Below are positions 25,101 to 39,776 of a stretch of DNA of 64,000 nt, piece after piece (positions within the stretch are counted from its first letter, which is position 1; each line of letters starts with the position of its first letter). The DNA comes from Auanema rhodensis (taxonomy: Eukaryota > Nematoda > Chromadorea > Rhabditida > Rhabditidae). Location of the stretch: assembly GCA_964057225.1 (NCBI GenBank), contig OZ059897.1, positions 22,010,001-22,074,000 on the forward strand, in the 5' to 3' direction. A program made the translations under genes and the position numbers. The notes under the pieces are model-generated. The model made no database searches. It was not told the origin of the DNA and saw nothing but the letters and a program-made list of their open reading frames with translations.

Positions 25101-26752
25101 TACGTGAACTTTAATTTATGCTAATTAAATGTACACGTGATGTGCACTTGGTATGTAACTCGCTTCGCGTGAAAGATAAAGAGATGCGGTTTTCAAAATT
25201 AGATTCCCCATGTCCATATTAGTCTAAAAACAAATTTTTATTGATATTGGTTCATGGTAACCATGACTTTGAAATTTACGTGAACTTTAATTTATGCTAA
25301 TTAAATGTACACGTGATGTGCACTTGGTATGTAACTCGCTTCACGTGAAAGATAAAGAGATGCGGTTTTCAAAATTAGATTCCCCATGTCCATATTAGTC
25401 TAAAAACAAATTTTTATTGATATTGGTGCATGGTAACCATGACTTTGAATTTTACGTGAACTTTAATTTATGCTAATTAAATGTACACGTGATGTGCACT
25501 TGGTATGTAACTCGCTTCACGTGAAAGATAAAGAGATGCGGTTTTCAAAATTAGATTCCCCATGTCCTTATTAGTCTAAAAACAAATTTTTATTGATATT
25601 GGTTCATGGTAACCATGACTTTGAAATTTACGTGAACTTTAATTTATGCTAATTAAATGTACACGTGATGTGCACTTGGTATGTAACTCGCTTCACGTGA
25701 AAGATAAAGAGATGCGGTTTTCAAAATTAGATTCCCCATGTCCATATTAGTCTAAAAACAAATTTTTATTGATATTGGTTCATGGTAACCATGACTTTGA
25801 AATTTACGTGAACTTTAATTTATGCTAATTAAATGTACACGTGATGTGCACTTGGTATGTAACTCGCTTCACGTGAAAGATAAAGAGATGCGGTTTTCAA
25901 AATTAGATTCCCCATGTCCATATTAGTCTAAAAACAAATTTTTATTGATATTGGTGCATGGTAACCATGACTTTGAAATTTACGTGAACTTTAATTTATG
26001 CTAATTAAATGTACACGTGATGTGCACTTGGTATGTAACTCGCTTCACGTGAAAGATAAAGAGATGCGGTTTTCAAAATTAGATTCCCCATGTCCATATT
26101 AGTCTAAAAACAAATTTTTATTGATATTGGTTCATGGTAACCATGACTTTGAAATTTACGTGAACTTTAATTTATGCTAATTAAATGTACACGTGATGTG
26201 CACTTGGTATGTAACTCGCTTCACGTGAAAGATAAAGAGATGCGGTTTTCAAAATTAGATTCCCCATGTCCATATTAGTCTAAAAACAAATTTTTATTGA
26301 TATTGGTGCATGGTAACCATGACTTTGAAATTTACGTGAACTTTAATTTATGCTAATTAAATGTACACGTGATGTGCACTTGGTATGTAACTCGCTTCAC
26401 GTGAAAGATAAAGAGATGCGGTTTTCAAAATTAGATTCCCCATGTCCATATTAGTCTAAAAACAAATTTTTATTGATATTGGTTCATGGTAACCATGACT
26501 TTGAAATTTACGTGAACTTTAATTTATGCTAATTAAATGTACACGTGATGTGCACTTGGTATGTAACTCGCTTCACGTGAAAGATAAAGAGATGCGGTTT
26601 TCAAAATTAGATTCCCCATGTCCATATTAGTCTAAAAACAAATTTTTATTGATATTGGTTCATGGTAACCATGACTTTGAAATTTACGTGAACTTTAATT
26701 TACGCTAATTAAATGTACACGTGATGTGCACTTGGTATGTAACTCGCTTCAC
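22177..26752 (+). repeat. 26-monomer HOR, copy 1
   Basis: The first eight monomers (22177-23584) match 27457-28864 at offset 5280 bp, including GGTCACC (22267), two GATTCTCC monomers and the rare ACTCTCTTCAC (G170T, 22874). Two monomers follow that are absent from copy 2: A106T at 23690 and its CCTTATTAG partner. The last sixteen monomers (23937-26752) match 28865-31680 at offset 4928 bp in every class call, with T127C, C38A and a second A106T pair in the same places. The private changes TCTAGAAAC (23642), TCTGAAAAC (near 24522), TTCGAAATT (24843) and CTTCGCGTG (near 25167) are copy-specific. Confidence 0.85.
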
Positions 26753-27456
26753 GTGAAAGATAAAGAGATGCGGTTTTCAAAATTAGATTCCCCATGTCCA
26801 TATTAGTCTAAAAACAAATTTTTATTGATATTGGTGCATGGTCACCATGACTTTGAAATTTACGTGAACTTTAATTTATGCTAATTAAATGTACACGTGA
26901 TGTGCACTTGGTATGTAACTCGCTTCACGTGAAAGATAAAGAGATGCGGTTTTCAAAATTAGATTCTCCATGTCCATATTAGTCTAAAAACAAATTTTTA
27001 TTGATATTGGTTCATGGTAACCATGACTTTGAAATTTACGTGAACTTTAATTTATGCTAATTAAATGTACACGTGATGTGCACTTGGTATGTAACTCGCT
27101 TCACGTGAAAGATAAAGAGATGCGGTTTTCAAAATTAGATTCTCCATGTCCATATTAGTCTAAAAACAAATTTTTATTGATATTGGTTCATGGTAACCAT
27201 GACTTTGAAATTTACGTGAACTTTAATTTATGCTAATTAAATGTACACGTGATGTGCACTTGGTATGTAACTCGCTTCACGTGAAAGATAAAGAGATGCG
27301 GTTTTCAAAATTAGATTCCCCATGTCCATATTAGTCTAAAAACAAATTTTTATTGATATTGGTTCATGGTAACCATGACTTTGAAATTTACGTGAACTTT
27401 AATTTACGCTAATTAAATGTACACGTGATGTGCACTTGGTATGTAACTCGCTTCAC
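26753..27456 (+). repeat. 4-monomer unit between the two large HOR copies
   Basis: The order is G with GGTCACC (26843), T with GATTCTCC, T with GATTCTCC, T with T127C. The first three repeat the start of copy 2 (27457 onward) at an offset of 704 bp, so this looks like a partial extra copy of the HOR start. Confidence 0.75.
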
Positions 27457-30400
27457 GTGAAAGATAAAGAGATGCGGTTTTCAAAATTAGATTCCCCATG
27501 TCCATATTAGTCTAAAAACAAATTTTTATTGATATTGGTGCATGGTCACCATGACTTTGAAATTTACGTGAACTTTAATTTATGCTAATTAAATGTACAC
27601 GTGATGTGCACTTGGTATGTAACTCGCTTCACGTGAAAGATAAAGAGATGCGGTTTTCAAAATTAGATTCTCCATGTCCATATTAGTCTAAAAACAAATT
27701 TTTATTGATATTGGTTCATGGTAACCATGACTTTGAAATTTACGTGAACTTTAATTTATGCTAATTAAATGTACACGTGATGTGCACTTGGTATGTAACT
27801 CGCTTCACGTGAAAGATAAAGAGATGCGGTTTTCAAAATTAGATTCTCCATGTCCATATTAGTCTAAAAACAAATTTTTATTGATATTGGTTCATGGTAA
27901 CCATGACTTTGAAATTTACGTGAACTTTAATTTATGCTAATTAAATGTACACGTGATGTGCACTTGGTATGTAACTCGCTTCACGTGAAAGATAAAGAGA
28001 TGCGGTTTTCAAAATTAGATTCCCCATGTCCATATTAGTCTAAAAACAAATTTTTATTGATATTGCTTCATGGTAACCATGACTTTGAAATTTACGTGAA
28101 CTTTAATTTATGCTAATTAAATGTACACGTGATGTGCACTTGGTATGTAACTCTCTTCACGTGAAAGATAAAGAGATGCGGTTTTCAAAATTAGATTTCC
28201 CATGTCCATATTAGTCTAAAAACAAATTTTTATTGATATTGGTTCATGGTAACCATGACTTTGAAATTTACGTGAACTTTAATTTATGCTAATTAAATGT
28301 ACACGTGATGTGCACTTGGTATGTAACTCGCTTCACGTGAAAGATAAAGAGATGCGGTTTTCAAAATTAGATTCCCCATGTCCATATTAGTCTAAAAACA
28401 AATTTTTATTGATATTGGTTCATGGTAACCATGACTTTGAAATTTACGTGAACTTTAATTTATGCTAATTAAATGTACACGTGATGTGCACTTGGTATGT
28501 AACTCGCTTCACGTGAAAGATAAAGAGATGCGGTTTTCAAAATTAGATTCCCCATGTCCATATTAGTCTAAAAACAAATTTTTATTGATATTGGTGCATG
28601 GTAACCATGACTTTGAAATTTACGTGAACTTTAATTTATGCTAATTAAATGTACACGTGATGTGCACTTGGTATGTAACTCGCTTCACGTGAAAGATAAA
28701 GAGATGCGGTTTTCAAAATTAGATTCCCCATGTCCATATTAGTCTAAAAACAAATTTTTATTGATATTGGTTCATGGTAACCATGACTTTGAAATTTACG
28801 TGAACTTTAATTTATGCTAATTAAATGTACACGTGATGTGCACTTGGTATGTAACTCGCTTCACGTGAAAGATAAAGAGATGCGGTTTTCAAAATTAGAT
28901 TCCCCATGTCCATATTAGTCTAAAAACAAATTTTTATTGATATTGCTTCATGGTAACCATGACTTTGAAATTTACGTGAACTTTAATTTATGCTAATTAA
29001 ATGTACACGTGATGTGCACTTGGTATGTAACTCGCTTCACGTGAAAGATAAAGAGATGCGGTTTTCAAAATTAGATTCCCCATGTCCATATTAGTCTAAA
29101 AACAAATTTTTATTGATATTGGTTCATGGTAACCATGACTTTGAAATTTACGTGAACTTTAATTTATGCTAATTAAATGTACACGTGATGTGCACTTGGT
29201 ATGTAACTCGCTTCACGTGAAAGATAAAGAGATGCGGTTTTCAAAATTAGATTCCCCATGTCCATATTAGTCTAAAAACAAATTTTTATTGATATTGGTT
29301 CATGGTAACCATGACTTTGAAATTTACGTGAACTTTAATTTACGCTAATTAAATGTACACGTGATGTGCACTTGGTATGTAACTCGCTTCACGTGAAAGA
29401 TAAAGAGATGCGGTTTTCAAAATTAGATTCCCCATGTCCATATTAGTCTAAAAACAAATTTTTATTGATATTGGTGCATGGTAACCATGACTTTGAAATT
29501 TACGTGAACTTTAATTTATGCTAATTAAATGTACACGTGATGTGCACTTGGTATGTAACTCGCTTCACGTGAAAGATAAAGAGATGCGGTTTTCAAAATT
29601 AGATTACCCATGTCCATATTAGTCTAAAAACAAATTTTTATTGATATTGGTGCATGGTAACCATGACTTTGAAATTTACGTGAACTTTAATTTATGCTAA
29701 TTAAATGTACACGTGATGTGCACTTGGTATGTAACTCGCTTCACGTGAAAGATAAAGAGATGCGGTTTTCAAAATTAGATTCCCCATGTCCATATTAGTC
29801 TAAAAACAAATTTTTATTGATATTGGTTCATGGTAACCATGACTTTGAAATTTACGTGAACTTTAATTTATGCTAATTAAATGTACACGTGATGTGCACT
29901 TGGTATGTAACTCGCTTCACGTGAAAGATAAAGAGATGCGGTTTTCAAAATTAGATTCCCCATGTCCATATTAGTCTAAAAACAAATTTTTATTGATATT
30001 GGTGCATGGTAACCATGACTTTGAAATTTACGTGAACTTTAATTTATGCTAATTAAATGTACACGTGATGTGCACTTGGTATGTAACTCGCTTCACGTGA
30101 AAGATAAAGAGATGCGGTTTTCAAAATTAGATTCCCCATGTCCATATTAGTCTAAAAACAAATTTTTATTGATATTGGTTCATGGTAACCATGACTTTGA
30201 AATTTACGTGAACTTTAATTTATGCTAATTAAATGTACACGTGATGTGCACTTGGTATGTAACTCGCTTCACGTGAAAGATAAAGAGATGCGGTTTTCAA
30301 AATTAGATTCCCCATGTCCATATTAGTCTAAAAACAAATTTTTATTGATATTGGTGCATGGTAACCATGACTTTGAATTTTACGTGAACTTTAATTTATG

Positions 30401-31680
30401 CTAATTAAATGTACACGTGATGTGCACTTGGTATGTAACTCGCTTCACGTGAAAGATAAAGAGATGCGGTTTTCAAAATTAGATTCCCCATGTCCTTATT
30501 AGTCTAAAAACAAATTTTTATTGATATTGGTTCATGGTAACCATGACTTTGAAATTTACGTGAACTTTAATTTATGCTAATTAAATGTACACGTGATGTG
30601 CACTTGGTATGTAACTCGCTTCACGTGAAAGATAAAGAGATGCGGTTTTCAAAATTAGATTCCCCATGTCCATATTAGTCTAAAAACAAATTTTTATTGA
30701 TATTGGTTCATGGTAACCATGACTTTGAAATTTACGTGAACTTTAATTTATGCTAATTAAATGTACACGTGATGTGCACTTGGTATGTAACTCGCTTCAC
30801 GTGAAAGATAAAGAGATGCGGTTTTCAAAATTAGATTCCCCATGTCCATATTAGTCTAAAAACAAATTTTTATTGATATTGGTGCATGGTAACCATGACT
30901 TTGAAATTTACGTGAACTTTAATTTATGCTAATTAAATGTACACGTGATGTGCACTTGGTATGTAACTCGCTTCACGTGAAAGATAAAGAGATGCGGTTT
31001 TCAAAATTAGATTCCCCATGTCCATATTAGTCTAAAAACAAATTTTTATTGATATTGGTTCATGGTAACCATGACTTTGAAATTTACGTGAACTTTAATT
31101 TATGCTAATTAAATGTACACGTGATGTGCACTTGGTATGTAACTCGCTTCACGTGAAAGATAAAGAGATGCGGTTTTCAAAATTAGATTCCCCATGTCCA
31201 TATTAGTCTAAAAACAAATTTTTATTGATATTGGTGCATGGTAACCATGACTTTGAAATTTACGTGAACTTTAATTTATGCTAATTAAATGTACACGTGA
31301 TGTGCACTTGGTATGTAACTCGCTTCACGTGAAAGATAAAGAGATGCGGTTTTCAAAATTAGATTCCCCATGTCCATATTAGTCTAAAAACAAATTTTTA
31401 TTGATATTGGTTCATGGTAACCATGACTTTGAAATTTACGTGAACTTTAATTTATGCTAATTAAATGTACACGTGATGTGCACTTGGTATGTAACTCGCT
31501 TCACGTGAAAGATAAAGAGATGCGGTTTTCAAAATTAGATTCCCCATGTCCATATTAGTCTAAAAACAAATTTTTATTGATATTGGTTCATGGTAACCAT
31601 GACTTTGAAATTTACGTGAACTTTAATTTACGCTAATTAAATGTACACGTGATGTGCACTTGGTATGTAACTCGCTTCAC
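27457..31680 (+). repeat. 24-monomer HOR, copy 2
   Basis: This matches copy 1 without the two-monomer segment 23585-23936. Markers are GGTCACC (27547), ACTCTCTTCAC (28154), T127C (29343), C38A (near 29606), A106T (30378) followed by CCTTATTAG near 30496, and T127C (31631). Class order agrees monomer by monomer with copy 1 on both sides of the two-monomer difference. Confidence 0.85.
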
Positions 31681-34600
31681 GTGAAAGATAAAGAGATGCG
31701 GTTTTCAAAATTAGATTCCCCATGTCCATATTAGTCTAAAAACAAATTTTTATTGATATTGGTGCATGGTAACCATGACTTTGAAATTTACGTGAACTTT
31801 AATTTATGCTAATTAAATGTACACGTGATGTGCACTTGGTATGTAACTCGCTTCACGTGAAAGATAAAGAGATGCGGTTTTCAAAATTAGATTACCCATG
31901 TCCATATTAGTCTAAAAACAAATTTTTATTGATATTGGTGCATGGTAACCATGACTTTGAAATTTACGTGAACTTTAATTTATGCTAATTAAATGTACAC
32001 GTGATGTGCACTTGGTATGTAACTCGCTTCACGTGAATGATAAAGAGATGCGGTTTTCAAAATTAGATTCCCCATGTCCATATTAGTCTAAAAACCAATT
32101 TTTATTGATATTGGTGCATGGTAACCATGACTTTGAAATTTACGTGAACTTTAATTTATGCTAATTAAATATACACGTGATGTGCACTTGGTATGTAACT
32201 CGCTTCACGTGAAAGATAAAGAGATGCGGTTTTCAAAATTAGATTCCCCATGTCCATATTAGTCTAAAAACAAATTTTTATTGATATTGGTTCATGGTAA
32301 CCATGACTTTGAAATTTACGTGAACTTTAATTTATGCTAATTAAATGTACACGTGATGTGCACTTGGTATGTAACTCGCTTCACGTGAAAGATAAAGAGA
32401 TGCGGTTTTCAAAATTAGATTCCCCATGTCCATATTAGTCTAAAAACAAATTTTTATTGATATTGGTGCATGGTAACCATGACTTTAAAATTTACGTGAA
32501 CTTTAATTTATGCTAATTAAATGTACACGTGATGTGCACTTGGTATGTAACTCGCTTCACGTGAAAGATAAAGAGATGTGGTTTTCAAAATTAGATTCCC
32601 CATGTCCATATTAGTCTAAAAACAAATTTTTATTGATATTGGTTCATGGTAACCATGACTTTGAAATTTACGTGAACTTTAATTTATGCTAATTAAATGT
32701 ACACGTGATGTGCACTTGGTATGTAACTCGCTTCACGTGAAAGATAAAGAGATGCGGTTTTCAAAATTAGATTCCCCATGTCCATATTAGTCTAAAAACA
32801 AATTTTTATTGATATTGGTTCATGGTAACCATGACTTTGAAATTTACGTGAACTTTAATTTACGCTAATTAAATGTACACGTGATGTGCACTTGGTATGT
32901 AACTCGCTTCACGTGAAAGATAAAGAGATGCGGTTTTCAAAATTAGATTCCCCATGTCCATATTAGTCTAAAAACAAATTTTTATTGATATTGGTGCATG
33001 GTAACCATGACTTTGAAATTTACGTGAACTTTAATTTATGCTAATTAAATGTACACGTGATGTGCACTTGGTATGTAACTCGCTTCACGTGAAAGATAAA
33101 GAGATGCGGTTTTCAAAATTAGATTACCCATGTCCATATTAGTCTAAAAACAAATTTTTATTGATATTGGTGCATGGTAACCATGACTTTGAAATTTACG
33201 TGAACTTTAATTTATGCTAATTAAATGTACACGTGATGTGCACTTGGTATGTAACTCGCTTCACGTGAAAGATAAAGAGATGCGGTTTTCAAAATTAGAT
33301 TCCCCATGTCCATATTAGTCTAAAAACAAATTTTTATTGATATTGGTTCATGGTAACCATGACTTTGAAATTTACGTGAACTTTAATTTATGCTAATTAA
33401 ATGTACACGTGATGTGCACTTGGTATGTAACTCGCTTCACGTGAAAGATAAAGAGATGCGGTTTTCAAAATTAGATTCCCCATGTCCATATTAGTCTAAA
33501 AACAAATTTTTATTGATATTGGTTCATGGTAACCATGACTTTGAAATTTACGTGAACTTTAATTTATGCTAATTAAATGTACACGTGATGTGCACTTGGT
33601 ATGTAACTCGCTTCACGTGAAAGATAAAGAGATGCGGTTTTCAAAATTAGATTCCCCATGTCCATATTAGTCTAAAAACAAATTTTTATTGATATTGGTG
33701 CATGGTAACCATGACTTTGAAATTTACGTGAACTTTAATTTATGCTAATTAAATGTACACGTGATGTGCACTTGGTATGTAACTCGCTTCACGTGAAAGA
33801 TAAAGAGATGCGGTTTTCAAAATTAGATTCCCCATGTCCATATTAGTCTAAAAACAAATTTTTATTGATATTGGTTCATGGTAACCATGACTTTGAAATT
33901 TACGTGAACTTTAATTTACGCTAATTAAATGTACACGTGATGTGCACTTGGTATGTAACTCGCTTCACGTGAAAGATAAAGAGATGCGGTTTTCAAAATT
34001 AGATTCCCCATGTCCATATTAGTCTAAAAACAAATTTTTATTGATATTGGTGCATGGTAACCATGACTTTGAAATTTACGTGAACTTTAATTTATGCTAA
34101 TTAAATGTACACGTGATGTGCACTTGGTATGTAACTCGCTTCACGTGAAAGATAAAGAGATGCGGTTTTCAAAATTAGATTCCCCATGTCCATATTAGTC
34201 TAAAAACAAATTTTTATTGATATTGGTTCATGGTAACCATGACTTTGAAATTTACGTGAACTTTAATTTACGCTAATTATATGTACACGTGATGTGCACT
34301 TGGTATGTAACTCGCTTCACGTGAAAGATAAAGAGATGCGGTTTTTGAAATTAGATTCCCCATGTCCATATTAGTCTAAAAACAAATTTTTATTGATATT
34401 GGTGCATGGTAACCATGACTTTGAAATTTACGTGAACTTTAATTTATGCTAATTAAATGTACACGTGATGTGCACTTGGTATGTAACTCGCTTCACGTGA
34501 AAGATAAAGAGATGCGGTTTTCAAAATTAGATTACCCATGTCCATATTAGTCTAAAAACAAATTTTTATTGATATTGGTTCATGGTAACCATGACTTTGA

Positions 34601-37600
34601 AATTTACGTGAACTTTAATTTATGCTAATTAAATGTACACGTGATGTGCACTTGGTATGTAACTCGCTTCACGTGAAAGATAAAGAGATGCGGTTTTCAA
34701 AATTAGATTCCCCATGTCCATATTAGTCTAAAAACAAATTTTTATTGATATTGGTGCATGGTAACCATGACTTTGAAATTTACGTGAACTTTAATTTATG
34801 CTAATTAAATGTACACGTGATGTGCACTTGGTATGTAACTCGCTTCACGTGAAAGATAAAGAGATGCGGTTTTCAAAATTAGATTCCCCATGTCCATATT
34901 AGTCTAAAAACAAATTTTTATTGATATTGGTTCATGGTAACCATGACTTTGAAATTTACGTGAACTTTAATTTATGCTAATTAAATGTACACGTGATGTG
35001 CACTTGGTATGTAACTCGCTTCACGTGAAAGATAAAGAGATGCGGTTTTCAAAATTAGATTCCCCATGTCCATATTAGTCTAAAAACAAATTTTTATTGA
35101 TATTGGTTCATGGTAACCATGACTTTGAAATTTACGTGAACTTTAATTTATGCTAATTAAATGTACACGTGATGTGCACTTGGTATGTAACTCGCTTCAC
35201 GTGAAAGATAAAGAGATGCGGTTTTCAAAATTAGATTCCCCATGTCCATATTAGTCTAAAAACAAATTTTTATTGATATTGGTTCATGGTAACCATGACT
35301 TTGAAATTTACGTGAACTTTAATTTACGCTAATTAAATGTACACGTGATGTGCACTTGGTATGTAACTCGCTTCACGTGAAAGATAAAGAGATGCGGTTT
35401 TCAAAATTAGATTCCCCATGTCCATATTAGTCTAAAAACAAATTTTTATTGATATTGGTGCATGGTAACCATGACTTTGAAATTTACGTGAACTTTAATT
35501 TATGCTAATTAAATGTACACGTGATGTGCACTTGGTATGTAACTCGCTTCACGTGAAAGATAAAGAGATGCGGTTTTCAAAATTAGATTACCCATGTCCA
35601 TATTAGTCTAAAAACAAATTTTTATTGATATTGGTGCATGGTAACCATGACTTTGAAATTTACGTGAACTTTAATTTATGCTAATTAAATGTACACGTGA
35701 TGTGCACTTGGTATGTAACTCGCTTCACGTGAAAGATAAAGAGATGCGGTTTTCAAAATTAGATTCCCCATGTCCATATTAGTCTAAAAACAAATTTTTA
35801 TTGATATTGGTTCATGGTAACCATGACTTTGAAATTTACGTGAACTTTAATTTATGCTAATTAAATGTACACGTGATGTGCACTTGGTATGTAACTCGCT
35901 TCACGTGAAAGATAAAGAGATGCGGTTTTCAAAATTAGATTCCCCATGTCCATATTAGTCTAAAAACAAATTTTTATTGATATTGGTTCATGGTAACCAT
36001 GACTTTGAAATTTACGTGAACTTTAATTTACGCTAATTAAATGTACACGTGATGTGCACTTGGTATGTAACTCGCTTCACGTGAAAGATAAAGAGATGCG
36101 GTTTTCAAAATTAGATTCCCCATGTCCATATTAGTCTAAAAACAAATTTTTATTGATATTGGTGCATGGTAACCATGACTTTGAAATTTACGTGAACTTT
36201 AATTTATGCTAATTAAATGTACACGTGATGTGCACTTGGTATGTAACTCGCTTCACGTGAAAGATAAAGAGATGCGGTTTTCAAAATTAGATTACCCATG
36301 TCCATATTAGTCTAAAAACAAATTTTTATTGATATTGGTGCATGGTAACCATGACTTTGAAATTTACGTGAACTTTAATTTATGCTAATTAAATGTACAC
36401 GTGATGTGCACTTGGTATGTAACTCGCTTCACGTGAAAGATAAAGAGATGCGGTTTTCAAAATTAGATTCCCCATGTCCATATTAGTCTAAAAACAAATT
36501 TTTATTGATATTGGTGCATGGTAACCATGACTTTGAAATTTACGTGAACTTTAATTTATGCTAATTAAATGTACACGTGATGTGCACTTGGTATGTAACT
36601 CGCTTCACGTGAAAGATAAAGAGATGCGGTTTTCAAAATTAGATTCCCCATGTCCATATTAGTCTAAAAACAAATTTTTATTGATATTGGTTCATGGTAA
36701 CCATGACTTTGAAATTTACGTGAACTTTAATTTATGCTAATTAAATGTACACGTGATGTGCACTTGGTATGTAACTCGCTTCACGTGAAAGATAAAGAGA
36801 TGCGGTTTTCAAAATTAGATTCCCCATGTCCATATTAGTCTAAAAACAAATTTTTATTGATATTGGTGCATGGTAACCATGACTTTGAAATTTACGTGAA
36901 CTTTAATTTATGCTAATTAAATGTACACGTGATGTGCACTTGGTATGTAACTCGCTTCACGTGAAAGATAAAGAGATGCGGTTTTCAAAATTAGATTCCC
37001 CATGTCCATATTAGTCTAAAAACAAATTTTTATTGATATTGGTTCATGGTAACCATGACTTTGAAATTTACGTGAACTTTAATTTACGCTAATTAAATGT
37101 ACACGTGATGTGCACTTGGTATGTAACTCGCTTCACGTGAAAGATAAAGAGATGCGGTTTTCAAAATTAGATTCCCCATGTCCATATTAGTCTAAAAACA
37201 AATTTTTATTGATATTGGTGCATGGTAACCATGACTTTGAAATTTACGTGAACTTTAATTTATGCTAATTAAATGTACACGTGATGTGCACTTGGTATGT
37301 AACTCGCTTCACGTGAAAGATAAAGAGATGCGGTTTTCAAAATTAGATTCCCCATGTCCATATTAGTCTAAAAACAAATTTTTATTGATATTGGTTCATG
37401 GTAACCATGACTTTGAAATTTACGTGAACTTTAATTTACGCTAATTAAATGTACACGTGATGTGCACTTGGTATGTAACTCGCTTCACGTGAAAGATAAA
37501 GAGATGCGGTTTTCGAAATTAGATTCCCCATGTCCATATTAGTCTAAAAACAAATTTTTATTGATATTGGTGCATGGTAACCATGACTTTGAATTTTACG

Positions 37601-39776
37601 TGAACTTTAATTTATGCTAATTAAATGTACACGTGATGTGCACTTGGTATGTAACTCGCTTCACGTGAAAGATAAAGAGATGCGGTTTTCAAAATTAGAT
37701 TCCCCATGTCCTTATTAGTCTAAAAACAAATTTTTATTGATATTGGTTCATGGTAACCATGACTTTGAAATTTACGTGAACTTTAATTTATGCTAATTAA
37801 ATGTACACGTGATGTGCACTTGGTATGTAACTCGCTTCACGTGAAAGATAAAGAGATGCGGTTTTCAAAATTAGATTCCCCATGTCCATATTAGTCTAAA
37901 AACAAATTTTTATTGATATTGGTGCATGGTAACCATGACTTTGAAATTTACGTGAACTTTAATTTATGCTAATTAAATGTACACGTGATGTGCACTTGGT
38001 ATGTAACTCGCTTCACGTGAAAGATAAAGAGATGCGGTTTTCAAAATTAGATTCCCCATGTCCATATTAGTCTAAAAACAAATTTTTATTGATATTGGTT
38101 CATGGTAACCATGACTTTGAAATTTACGTGAACTTTAATTTATGCTAATTAAATGTACACGTGATGTGCACTTGGTATGTAACTCGCTTCACGTGAAAGA
38201 TAAAGAGATGCGGTTTTCAAAATTAGATTCCCCATGTCCATATTAGTCTAAAAACAAATTTTTATTGATATTGGTTCATGGTAACCATGACTTTGAAATT
38301 TACGTGAACTTTAATTTACGCTAATTAAATGTACACGTGATGTGCACTTGGTATGTAACTCGCTTCACGTGAAAGATAAAGAGATGCGGTTTTCAAAATT
38401 AGATTCCCCATGTCCATATTAGTCTAAAAACAAATTTTTATTGATATTGGTGCATGGTAACCATGACTTTGAAATTTACGTGAACTTTAATTTATGCTAA
38501 TTAAATGTACACGTGATGTGCACTTGGTATGTAACTCGCTTCACGTGAAAGATAAAGAGATGCGGTTTTCAAAATTAGATTACCCATGTCCATATTAGTC
38601 TAAAAACAAATTTTTATTGATATTGGTGCATGGTAACCATGACTTTGAAATTTACGTGAACTTTAATTTATGCTAATTAAATGTACACGTGATGTGCACT
38701 TGGTATGTAACTCGCTTCACGTGAAAGATAAAGAGATGCGGTTTTCAAAATTAGATTCCCCATGTCCATATTAGTCTAAAAACAAATTTTTATTGATATT
38801 GGTTCATGGTAACCATGACTTTGAAATTTACGTGAACTTTAATTTATGCTAATTAAATGTACACGTGATGTGCACTTGGTATGTAACTCGCTTCACGTGA
38901 AAGATAAAGAGATGCGGTTTTCAAAATTAGATTCCCCATGTCCATATTAGTCTAAAAACAAATTTTTATTGATATTGGTTCATGGTAACCATGACTTTGA
39001 AATTTACGTGAACTTTAATTTACGCTAATTAAATGTACACGTGATGTGCACTTGGTATGTAACTCGCTTCACGTGAAAGATAAAGAGATGCGGTTTTCAA
39101 AATTAGATTCCCCATGTCCATATTAGTCTAAAAACAAATTTTTATTGATATTGGTGCATGGTAACCATGACTTTGAAATTTACGTGAACTTTAATTTATG
39201 CTAATTAAATGTACACGTGATGTGCACTTGGTATGTAACTCGCTTCACGTGAAAGATAAAGAGATGCGGTTTTCAAAATTAGATTACCCATGTCCATATT
39301 AGTCTAAAAACAAATTTTTATTGATATTGGTGCATGGTAACCATGACTTTGAAATTTACGTGAACTTTAATTTATGCTAATTAAATGTACACGTGATGTG
39401 CACTTGGTATGTAACTCGCTTCACGTGAAAGATAAAGAGATGCGGTTTTCAAAATTAGATTCCCCATGTCCATATTAGTCTAAAAACAAATTTTTATTGA
39501 TATTGGTGCATGGTAACCATGACTTTGAAATTTACGTGAACTTTAATTTATGCTAATTAAATGTACACGTGATGTGCACTTGGTATGTAACTCGCTTCAC
39601 GTGAAAGATAAAGAGATGCGGTTTTCAAAATTAGATTCCCCATGTCCATATTAGTCTAAAAACAAATTTTTATTGATATTGGTTCATGGTAACCATGACT
39701 TTGAAATTTACGTGAACTTTAATTTATGCTAATTAAATGTACACGTGATGTGCACTTGGTATGTAACTCGCTTCAC
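31681..39776 (+). repeat. T127C / G / C38A module region
   Basis: Forty-six monomers, mostly classes G and T with no class C. A three-monomer module recurs: class T with T127C, plain class G, then class G with C38A (GATTACCC). It starts at the T127C monomers whose phase 81 is at 31585, 32817, 35281, 35985, 38273 and 38977, and also occurs near 12.4, 15.6, 24.4, 29.3, 40.2 and 44.1 kb. Spacer length between modules varies, so this is an irregular HOR. An A106T/CCTTATTAG pair is at 37594 and near 37712. Confidence 0.7.
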
